Below are positions 1 to 8,176 of a stretch of 64,000 nt of DNA, piece after piece (the stretch's first letter is position 1; every line of letters starts with the position of its first letter). The translations under genes and the position numbers were made by a program. The notes beneath the pieces were generated by a model. It searched no databases and was not told the origin of the DNA. It saw only the letters and a list, made by a program, of their open reading frames with translations. The stretch is from Leptospiraceae bacterium (GTDB taxonomy: Bacteria; Spirochaetota; Leptospiria; Leptospirales; Leptospiraceae). The DNA lies in NCBI GenBank assembly GCA_016708435.1, contig JADJFV010000005.1, forward strand, positions 1-64,000. Direction: 5' to 3'.

Positions 1-3000
1 CAACCGTGTTGATAGTTGCAGTGGCTGGACCTAAGTCTACACCACTTCCTGTAATTGTGACTGCTTCAGAAATAATATTCGCATCACTAACGCCGGTCAT
101 CGTAACTGATTGCGGCACATTCCAGTTAGTCGCATTGAATGTTAAAGTAGAAGTTGAAAGGGTAATAGCGAGTAGGTTACTAGAAACTAGATTGAGTGTT
201 CTTGCTCCATTTGGATTTCCGGAAAGTTGAACCATTAACACTGACGTTCCGTTTTCAGTGACAGTAGTTGCACCCGTAAATACAGCCCTACTGTCGTTAT
301 CCGCTGTGTCGATATTGAAAGTTGCGTTTGGTGTAGCAGCTGCGGTCGCTGTAATTGCAACTGTCTCTGTTGTTTCATTTACATCTTCAACACCAGTCAT
401 TGTCACTGTCTGCGCTGTGCTCCAACAATTTGGTCCGGGGCAAACGTTATCGAATGTAATACTAGCAGTTCCTAACGATACAGAACCAACTGTTCCTGAT
501 GCAAGTGAAACAACAAGAGAAGGAGTAGGCTCAGCGCCAAGCTTCACGGTAAAGTTCGCAGTCCCACCTTCGTTAATGCTAGTTGGATTTCCCGCGAGGA
601 TAATGCTCATTGTGTTCACATCGACTGTGTTGACAACGGTGGTTGCAGATACAAGTCCAACTCCGCTTCCTGTGATAGTGACTGCTTCGGCGATTATATT
701 TGCATCGGAAATTCCTGATACAAGAATTGATTGCGGTATATTCCAATTAGTCGTATTGAAGGAAACAGTCGTTGGTAACACGGCTAAAGCAAGAGTGTTT
801 GATGACGAAAGGTTTAAAGTTCTTGCTGCTCCTGGATTTCCCGTTAAGGCAACAGATAGAAAGGCAACCCCACCTTCTGTAACAGAAGTCGCACCGGTAA
901 ATACCGGTCTAGTATCATTTTCAATGGTATCGAATGCAGAGCTTGCACTTGTGACTGATGGTGCAGTTGCCGAAATGGTTACGTTCTCGGAAGTTTCGTT
1001 TACATCTTCGACGCCAGTGAGTGTTACCGTTTTGTTTGTGCTCCAGCAATTCACACCGGGGCAAACGTTGTCGAATGTTAATGTTGTAGTGGATAACGAG
1101 ACGGAACCTACGTTGCTGGTTGCGAGTGTGACTGTGGTAGAAGGGTTTGGCTCTGCACTTAATTTAACATCGAGAGTCGAAGTTCCCCCTTCTGCAACTG
1201 TCGTTCCACTAGGTGTGAGGATAATAGCGATTACAGTGGAGTCCACTGTCGAAACGTTAGTAGTTGCCCCACCTAGGTCAACTCCACTTGCTGTGATGGT
1301 AACAGTTTCGGCAGAAGTATTTGCATCCGCTACTCCAGTCATTAATACAGCCTGTGGTATATTCCAATTAGACGCGTTGAAGGTAAGTGTAGCAGGTGTG
1401 ATTGTGATTGCTGCTGTGTTTCCCGAAACTAAATTCATCGTCCTAGTTCCATTCGGATTTCCGGAAAGAGCAACGGAAAGTAAAGCCGTTGAGCCTTCGT
1501 TGACCGAAGTCGCACCGGTGAATACAGCCCTACTGTCGTTATCCGCAGTGTCGATGTTGAATGTCGCGTTTGGAGTAGCTGGCGCTGTTGCAGTAATCGC
1601 AACTGTTTCCGTTGTTTCATTCACATCTTCGACACCAGTCATTGTCACAGTCTGTGCTGTGCTCCAACAATTTGGTCCGGGACAAACGTTGTCGAATGTA
1701 ATTGAAGCTGTTCCGAGGGAAACTGATCCAACTGTTCCTGATGCGAGAGATACAACAAGCGAAGGAGTTGGCTCAGCACCAAGTTTTACTGTGAAGTTAG
1801 CAGTCCCGCCTTCGTTAATGCTTGTCGGATTTCCAGCGAGGATAATACTCATTGTGTTTATATCGACTGTATTGATTGTCGCAGTGGCGCTTCCTAAGTC
1901 GACGCCGCTTCCTGTAATCGTGACTGCTTCTGAGATAATATTTGCATCACTAACGCCGGTCATTGTAACTGATTGCGGCACATTCCAGTTAGTCGCATTG
2001 AATGTCAGGGTAGACGTAGAGAGTGTAACAGCGAGTAGGTTACTAGAAACTAGATTGAGTGTTCTTGCACCATTGGGATTGCCTGAGAGTTGAACCATTA
2101 ACACTGATGTTCCGTTTTCAGTGACTGTAGTTGCGCCTGTGAATACAGCCTTACTATCATTATCGGCTGTGTCGATGTTGAATGTTGCTGCTGTTGTTGC
2201 CGGTGCAGTCGCAGTAATCGCAACTGTTTCCGTAGTTTCATTTACATCTTCTACACCAGTCATTGTAACTGTCTGTGCAGTGCTCCAACAATTTGGTCCG
2301 GGGCATACATTGTCGAAAGTGATGCTGGCTGTTCCGAGGGAAACTGATCCAACTGTTCCAGATGCCAGCGACACGACAAGAGAAGGAGTAGGTTCTGCGC
2401 CTAGCTTCACGGTGAAGTTAGCCGTCCCGCCTTCGTTAATGCTAGTAGGATTTCCCGCGAGGATAATACTCATTGTGTTCACATCGACTGTGTTGATTGT
2501 TGCAGTTGCTGAACCTAAGTCTACCCCGCTTCCTGTAATTGTCACCGCTTCTGAAATAATATTGGCATCGCTGACGCCGGTCATTGTGACCGATTGCGGC
2601 ACATTCCAGTTAGTCGCATTGAAAGTTAGAGTAGAGGTTGAAAGGGTAATAGCGAGTAGGTTACTAGAAACTAGATTTAGAGTTCGTGCGCCATTTGGAT
2701 TTCCTGAAAGCTGAACCATTAACACTGACGTTCCGTTTTCGTTCACAGTAGTTGCACCCGTGAATACAGCCCTACTGTCGTTATCCGCAGTGTCGATATT
2801 GAAAGTTGCGTTAGGTGTAGCTGGTGCGGTTGCAGTAATCGCAACTGTCTCAGTAGTTTCATTTACATCTTCGACTCCAGACATTGTAACAGTCTGTGCT
2901 GTGCTCCAACAATTTGGTCCAGGGCAAACGTTGTCGAAAGTAATTGAAGCTGTTCCGAGGGAAACTGATCCAACTGTTCCAGACGCGAGTGATACGACAA

Positions 3001-4500
3001 GAGAAGGAGTAGGCTCTGCGCCAAGCTTCACGGTGAAGTTAGCCGTCCCGCCTTCGTTAATGCTAGTAGGATTTCCCGCGAGGATAATACTCATTGTGTT
3101 CACATCGACTGTGTTGATAGTTGTCGTTGCGCTGCCTAAATCAACTCCGCTGCCAGTAATTGTCACTGCTTCGGAAATAATATTTGCATCACTAACGCCG
3201 GTCATTGTAACCGATTGCGGCACATTCCAGTTAGTCGCGTTGAATGTCAGGGTAGACGTAGAGAGTGTAACAGCGAGTAGGTTACTAGAAACTAGATTGA
3301 GTGTTCTTGCGCCATTTGGATTTCCGGAAAGTTGAACCATTAACACTGACGTTCCGTTTTCGGTTACCGTAGTCGCACCAGTAAATACCGCCTTAGCGTC
3401 GTTATCCGCTGTGTCTATGTTGAAAGACGCTGCTGTTGTCGCAGGTGCCGTTGCATTAACAGCAACGGTTTCAGTTGTTTCGTTTACGTCTTCTACGCCA
3501 GTCATTGTAACTGTCTGTGCTGTGCTCCAACAATTTGGTCCAGGACATACATTGTCGAATGTTATGGAAGCTGTGCCTAAAGAAACAGATCCAACTGTTC
3601 CTGATGCGAGTGATACGACAAGCGAAGGAGTTGGCTCTGCGCCTAGCTTCACAGTGAAGTTTGCTGTCCCTCCTTCGTTAATGCTGGTCGGATTTCCGGC
3701 GAGGATAATGCTCATTGTGTTCACGTCTACTGTGTTGACTACAGTGGTTGCGGTTATTAAACTTACACCGCTTCCGGTAATTGTGACTGCTTCGGCAATA
3801 ATATTTGCATCAGAGACACCTGTAACTAATACCGTTTGTGGTATATTCCAATTAGCCGAATTAAAAATTAATGTGGCTGGAGTTAGAGTCATAGCAAGTG
3901 CATTGGAAGAAACTAAGTTGAGTGTCCTTGCCGCTCCCGGATCTCCTGATAAAGCAACAGTGACTAATGCTGTGCTATTTTCGGTAACTGTGGTAGTACC
4001 GGCAAACACTGGTTTTGTGTCGTTTTCAATCGTTGCATAATTTTGTGTTACACTCGTTACCGCTGCGGCAGAGGCTGTGACGGTTGACGTTTCTGATGTT
4101 TCATTTACATCTTCGACACCGGTGACTGTAACGGTTTGTGCTGTGCTCCAACAGTTTGCACCCGGGCAGACATTATCGAAAGTAATACTTGCTGTGCTTA
4201 AAGAAACAGAGCCTGCAATACTAGAAGCAAGATTTACTGTTAAGGAAGGAGATGGTTCTTGGGTTAAACGAACAGTAAACGCCGTTGTTCCCCCTTCTGA
4301 TACTTGGTTTGTTCCGGCAGTGAGTAGTATATTCATTGTGTCATCGTCTACTGTAGATATATTCGTATTAGCCGCAGCAATTAAAGGAGTTCCTGATGTT
4401 GCAGAAAGAGTAACTGTCTCGCTGACTATATTTGCATCTTGAACTCCACTAATTGGAATGGACTGAGAATAATTTCCAGGACTAAAGGAAAGACTTGTTG
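1..4500 (-). repeat. Exact 621-bp tandem coding repeat array (at least 7 units)
   Basis: The word TCCAACAATT (plus strand; variants at 1042 and 4147) recurs at 421, 1042, 1663, 2284, 2905, 3526 and 4147, always exactly 621 bases apart. A second landmark, TCCARTTAGT, recurs at 121, 742 and 1363 with the same spacing. Units at 421, 1663, 2284, 2905 and 3526 are near-identical; those at 1042 and 4147 are more diverged. The unit is 207 codons, so copy gain or loss keeps the frame. The array continues past base 1. Confidence 0.9.
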
Positions 4501-6025
4501 TGCCAAGAGTCATTGCAAGTAAGTTACTAGAGCTCAAAGTGACTGTTCTTGCGATTCCGGGATCTCCCGAAAGAGAAACGGTTACAATAGATGAGTTGCC
4601 TTCATTTACAGAAGTAGCACCGCTGAGTAAAATCTTTGTATCATCATCAATAGTTGTAACGTTATACACTTGCATAGGAGCACTCGGAGATGTGAGGATA
4701 ACAGTGAGATACTCCGCAGTTTCATTTACATCATTCAAGGCACTCACTGTTATTGTTTGGTCTATATTGTAATTAGCCGCATTGAATGTAAGTGTAGAAG
4801 GAGAAACGCTGAGAGAAGTGCCATTGCTAGTTGTAACATTGACTGTTACATTCGAAGAAGGAGAATTAGTAAGATGAACTAGAATAGGTCCACTTGTATT
4901 TTCATCTAGAGTTGGTATGGCTCCTGTGACGACTAAGTTTTGTGTGTCAATGTCTATCGTAGTTACCACAATTACAAGGGGTGCCATGCCTGTAGTGGTT
5001 AATGTCAAACTGACTGTTTCGGATACAAGGTTTGCATCTAGAACGGCTGCGAGGGTTACGATTTGGTCACTTGTGGAAGATAGAGGAGTATAATTGAAAG
5101 TAGCCGATGCACCTCCGTCTACTGTGATTGCCGCGGGATTGCTACTTGTAATTGTAATAGAATTATTTGTGAGTATAGATTTTGAAAATCGAATTCCCAT
5201 TGTAGCAGAAAGACCTTCTGTGATGGACGAGGGTGGACCTGTTAATTGAATTACGTTGTCATCTATAATCGTTAGATTGTAGGTTACGTCTGGTATGCCG
5301 GTCATCTTAAAAGTCAAAGTCGTTGGGTCATTGGTAGAGTTAGCATCTATCAATGCTAAAATAGAAATGTCCTGCGAAGTATTATAATTGCTTGGGGTAA
5401 AGGTAAGAGAAAGAGAGGTTGTTCCGTTGATTGTAACTGCATTGTTGTTGAGGCTAACAAGAACAGTTGCATTGCCTGAAGGCTTTCTAGAAAGTCGAAC
5501 TCCGATGGTAACATTATTTCCTTCTTGCAACGTGGGAATAGTGCCGGAGAGGATAATACCTGCTGTATCCGAAACCAGAATACTTGTAATTACCTCCGTG
5601 AGTTCAGGCGCCGTGCATTTTAAACTTGCTGTATCACTTATATCATCATTGTCAACGACTGTAGTGAGGCTAATGCTCTGTTGCTGCGAATAATTAGACG
5701 GAGTAAAAATAAATTCTGCTTTTTGGGAACCATTGATTAATAAAGAAGGGTAATCGGTCTGGCAGGTAACAGTGGTTTGCTTGTAGGGATTGTTTTCTAG
5801 TAAAATTCCCATCGTCGCAGATTCACCTTCTTGAATTGTGTTGATTGGAGTAAGCATAATGATTTTACTTTTAGGCGGAGGATTTAGTTTGAATGGATCA
5901 AGGCTTAAATAAAATCCTAAAAAGCTTTTTGGATCTAAAAGACTTTTTTTGATTGCTCCAACACAACTAGATGTAAAGAAAAGAATCAGTAAAAATAAGC
6001 CTACTTTCTGCGTTTTACTTTTCAT
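1..6025 (-). CDS. Giant Calx-beta-like repeat lipoprotein, C-terminus beyond the window
   Basis: The minus strand reads open from ATG at 6025 down to base 1, so at least 2008 residues with no stop seen. The N-terminus MKSKTQKVGLFLLILFFTSSC is a lipoprotein signal with a spirochaete-like lipobox (TSSC), so the protein should be lipidated and sit in the envelope. About 600 residues of divergent ~100-aa Calx-beta-like domains follow (motifs such as ITEGLSATMGI, TFTPSNY, DANLVSET, TIDDD). Then comes a tandem array with an exact 207-aa period, each unit holding two ~100-aa domains. One half carries CPGPNCWSTAQTV, a close Cys pair; the other carries ATNWNVPQSVTMTGV. The ATG overlaps the stop of the caspase-like gene (TAATG), so the two are probably co-translated. 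An adhesive or surface-structural role is inferred. The plus-strand V/T-rich frames here are antisense shadows. Confidence 0.9.
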   Translation of the reverse strand, partial: MKSKTQKVGLFLLILFFTSSCVGAIKKSLLDPKSFLGFYLSLDPFKLNPPPKSKIIMLTPINTIQEGESATMGILLENNPYKQTTVTCQTDYPSLLINGSQKAEFIFTPSNYSQQQSISLTTVVDNDDISDTASLKCTAPELTEVITSILVSDTAGIILSGTIPTLQEGNNVTIGVRLSRKPSGNATVLVSLNNNAVTINGTTSLSLTFTPSNYNTSQDISILALIDANSTNDPTTLTFKMTGIPDVTYNLTIIDDNVIQLTGPPSSITEGLSATMGIRFSKSILTNNSITITSSNPAAITVDGGASATFNYTPLSSTSDQIVTLAAVLDANLVSETVSLTLTTTGMAPLVIVVTTIDIDTQNLVVTGAIPTLDENTSGPILVHLTNSPSSNVTVNVTTSNGTSLSVSPSTLTFNAANYNIDQTITVSALNDVNETAEYLTVILTSPSAPMQVYNVTTIDDDTKILLSGATSVNEGNSSIVTVSLSGDPGIARTVTLSSSNLLAMTLGTTSLSFSPGNYSQSIPISGVQDANIVSETVTLSATSGTPLIAAANTNISTVDDDTMNILLTAGTNQVSEGGTTAFTVRLTQEPSPSLTVNLASSIAGSVSLSTASITFDNVCPGANCWSTAQTVTVTGVEDVNETSETSTVTASAAAVTSVTQNYATIENDTKPVFAGTTTVTENSTALVTVALSGDPGAARTLNLVSSNALAMTLTPATLIFNSANWNIPQTVLVTGVSDANIIAEAVTITGSGVSLITATTVVNTVDVNTMSIILAGNPTSINEGGTANFTVKLGAEPTPSLVVSLASGTVGSVSLGTASITFDNVCPGPNCWSTAQTVTMTGVEDVNETTETVAVNATAPATTAASFNIDTADNDAKAVFTGATTVTENGTSVLMVQLSGNPNGARTLNLVSSNLLAVTLSTSTLTFNATNWNVPQSVTMTGVSDANIISEAVTITGSGVDLGSATTTINTVDVNTMSIILAGNPTSINEGGTANFTVKLGAEPTPSLVVSLASGTVGSVSLGTASITFDNVCPGPNCWSTAQTVTMSGVEDVNETTETVAITATAPATPNATFNIDTADNDSRAVFTGATTVNENGTSVLMVQLSGNPNGARTLNLVSSNLLAITLSTSTLTFNATNWNVPQSVTMTGVSDANIISEAVTITGSGVDLGSATATINTVDVNTMSIILAGNPTSINEGGTANFTVKLGAEPTPSLVVSLASGTVGSVSLGTASITFDNVCPGPNCWSTAQTVTMTGVEDVNETTETVAITATAPATTAATFNIDTADNDSKAVFTGATTVTENGTSVLMVQLSGNPNGARTLNLVSSNLLAVTLSTSTLTFNATNWNVPQSVTMTGVSDANIISEAVTITGSGVDLGSATATINTVDINTMSIILAGNPTSINEGGTANFTVKLGAEPTPSLVVSLASGTVGSVSLGTASITFDNVCPGPNCWSTAQTVTMTGVEDVNETTETVAITATAPATPNATFNIDTADNDSRAVFTGATSVNEGSTALLSVALSGNPNGTRTMNLVSGNTAAITITPATLTFNASNWNIPQAVLMTGVADANTSAETVTITASGVDLGGATTNVSTVDSTVIAIILTPSGTTVAEGGTSTLDVKLSAEPNPSTTVTLATSNVGSVSLSTTTLTFDNVCPGVNCWSTNKTVTLTGVEDVNETSENVTISATAPSVTSASSAFDTIENDTRPVFTGATSVTEGGVAFLSVALTGNPGAARTLNLSSSNTLALAVLPTTVSFNTTNWNIPQSILVSGISDANIIAEAVTITGSGVGLVSATTVVNTVDVNTMSIILAGNPTSINEGGTANFTVKLGAEPTPSLVVSLASGTVGSVSLGTASITFDNVCPGPNCWSTAQTVTMTGVEDVNETTETVAITATAAATPNATFNIDTADNDSRAVFTGATTVTENGTSVLMVQLSGNPNGARTLNLVSSNLLAITLSTSTLTFNATNWNVPQSVTMTGVSDANIISEAVTITGSGVDLGPATATINTV

Positions 6026-7410
6026 TAGAACCTCACTGTCATTTGGATGTCTGTCTTTTTATCGAATTCAATTGGCGAGTTTGCGTAAACCGATGGATTC
6101 GTGGTAGGCGCGACACGGAAATTGATCGCCCAAAAGAAATTATTCCCCTTATAGAGAAATAAATCAAGCACATTCCATGCCCAAAACGCCCCAACTAATC
6201 CTATAGATAAATTAAAATTATTTCTGGCATGATTGACTGCTGCATACTTAGGCTGAAATAAAAAGTAATTTAAAGCGAGTGTGTCTCCCTGACCGGGAGT
6301 TGCGGGTAGTAGAAGCGTGCTTTCGTAATCTGATTTTGCTTTTGCATAAGGTCCATATTGATAGGCAGAGTTTCCGAGTAAGATAAGGAAAATAGAAAAA
6401 TAGCTGAGTCCTTTTTCATTACCACCGTTATACCACTGCCCCCATCCTGGAATGAGCGAAGAACGGATAACGGCTGATAGCCTTGAATTTGATCTGGGTA
6501 AATTATTTTCCTCTACTAGACTTGTTACTTTGTCTACACTAACTGTAATTGGAATTTTTCCCTGTTTGTCTCGGTGATAATTTACAAATGGCTTTTGTTC
6601 TTTGTCGTTTTGATCTGACCAACTAACGACTCCTGCTCTGACAAATTCTTCTAGCTCAGAAAATGTTACGATTCCATCTTGATTTGCATCTGCCTTACCT
6701 TCCATTCCATGGGCTAGGTATTTTGTGAATACACCGAAATTTGATTTTGGATCTTCATAACTATAATAGCCTGTGCTAGTAGAAAAAAAAGTAACCGGTA
6801 TATCTCCGCTTGCATATTTTTCTGACTTGAATCCTTCTTTAGCAAATCCTTTTGCGTTTGAACTCGATAGATCGCGACAGGCATCTAAGAATAATATGGA
6901 TTTGCTCACATTTCTAGATTTAATTTTGCGCATAATATCATTTACCTGTATGGAAGTAATTAGAGATTTGTCGATCGAAGTATCAACGGATAATAGATAA
7001 CCATTTCCACTTGAGTCAGAAATTCCATGACCGGAAAAGAAAAATAAAATAGTATCTACAGGAGTGGAATAGTCTAGCACATGATCGATCTTAGCCTCAA
7101 TATGAGCGCGGGTAGGATAGAGAGGACTCTTAGGGGAAATGTCATCTGTCATTAGATGGACTTCTTCGAATTGACCCTGCTCTTCTAAAATTTGCGCAAT
7201 TAATTTAGCGTCATTTCTCGCCTTCTGTAAAGGGGAGATGTCTTTGTCAGTGTATTCATTGATGCCTACAACAATCGCCCATCGTTTAGCACCCATTTCA
7301 TTTCCTGCTAGAGATTTTTTCTTTTCGACCGGTTTTTCAGGCTCTTGCGGGTGTAAATCTAAAGCAAGGAATGAAAGTAAGAAAGCCAATATTAGAAAAT
7401 AGATATTCAT
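6025..7410 (-). CDS. Secreted caspase-like (peptidase C14) protein with C-terminal DUF5683-like domain
   Basis: 461 aa. Residues 1-21 are a signal peptide. The caspase fold opens with RWAIVVGINEY (43-53); the catalytic dyad is His128 in FFFSGHG and Cys178 in LFLDACRD. An EF-hand-like loop DANQDGIVTFSE (241-252) follows. The C-terminal part (about 310-430) starts IRSSLIPGWGQWYNGG and has hydrophobic segments, as in DUF5683-type membrane domains. Start: AAAGGATCG lies just upstream of ATG 7410. The stop overlaps the ATG of the giant repeat lipoprotein by one base, so one mRNA should encode a calcium-type-loop protease and a huge Calx-beta-like surface protein. Protease activity is inferred from the intact dyad; no substrate is visible. 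Confidence 0.88.
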   Translation of the reverse strand: MNIYFLILAFLLSFLALDLHPQEPEKPVEKKKSLAGNEMGAKRWAIVVGINEYTDKDISPLQKARNDAKLIAQILEEQGQFEEVHLMTDDISPKSPLYPTRAHIEAKIDHVLDYSTPVDTILFFFSGHGISDSSGNGYLLSVDTSIDKSLITSIQVNDIMRKIKSRNVSKSILFLDACRDLSSSNAKGFAKEGFKSEKYASGDIPVTFFSTSTGYYSYEDPKSNFGVFTKYLAHGMEGKADANQDGIVTFSELEEFVRAGVVSWSDQNDKEQKPFVNYHRDKQGKIPITVSVDKVTSLVEENNLPRSNSRLSAVIRSSLIPGWGQWYNGGNEKGLSYFSIFLILLGNSAYQYGPYAKAKSDYESTLLLPATPGQGDTLALNYFLFQPKYAAVNHARNNFNLSIGLVGAFWAWNVLDLFLYKGNNFFWAINFRVAPTTNPSVYANSPIEFDKKTDIQMTVRF

Positions 7411-8176
7411 TTTTCGATCCTTTATGATAACAGAAAGGTCTGCTTTTCTATGTCACATTCCTTTCAAACTAAATATTTCTCTTACTTATTTAATGACTCA
7501 TTTTATACACAGAATATGGTTCGTCAAGATAAGAATTTCGTCGCCGGATTTTGTCACCGATGATTCGCGGCTTTGCGTGCGGACTTTCTTTTACCTATGA
7601 ACTAGAGCCTACCGTTATGGAAACCTTCACTCTTCAAGCGAGGTAGAAGGGACGTAAGAGCCACATAGAAGCCGAAGTTGGCTTGAAGATAAGTCTTAAT
7701 TTCGATTTACCTTGCTTTTAGACTAATCGCCTAACACAAATTAAAAGTATGTAACATTCAATCAATAAATTATTTGCGACATAGTTCGATTGTCGCCGGG
7801 TAAGTTGAAGAGCAAAAGTAGGAAGTTTGAGAAGATAATAGTGAATAACCTTTTTCCGTTTTCACATACTTCGTTTTCTTTGCGGTTAATATGTCTTATT
7901 CCATATTAATATTTGTTGTTTGGAATCTCTATAAACGTTAGTGGAAAGAGGATTATAGTGACATAACATTTTGATAAGAAAAATTAATTAAAATATTATT
8001 ATTGTTGACCTTTTTGGTATGTGATTTAGAACCCTGAGAGTAAGTACAAATTCTGCATTTTTTAACAATACTTTAGCCAATTTTTAAGGTTTTTGAAAAA
8101 AATCCTAATGAGGCATTTTTTGGATTATGTCGATATAAGTACAAATAGTTAATTTAACACTAGAGGTTTTTATTCA
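7411..8176. other. 766-base divergent intergenic region without a gene
   Basis: No open frame here has a credible start or product. It lies between two divergently transcribed genes, so it should hold promoters for both. The 11-mer TAAGTACAAAT occurs at 8041 and 8136, and GCATTTTTT recurs near both. The stretch 7560-7720 is richer in GC than its flanks, but I could not assign it. A -35-like TTGACC stands near 8004 without a convincing -10 at the right spacing. Confidence 0.5.

Noticed and set aside
258..2093. Long plus-strand Val/Thr-rich frames across 1-4.8 kb
   Set aside because: They are antisense to the continuous minus-strand lipoprotein frame, are interrupted at each repeat junction, and have no RBS or signal.
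1..4500. CRISPR-like or satellite repeat reading of the 621-bp array
   Set aside because: The unit is far too long, there are no spacers, and it is translated in a single open frame.
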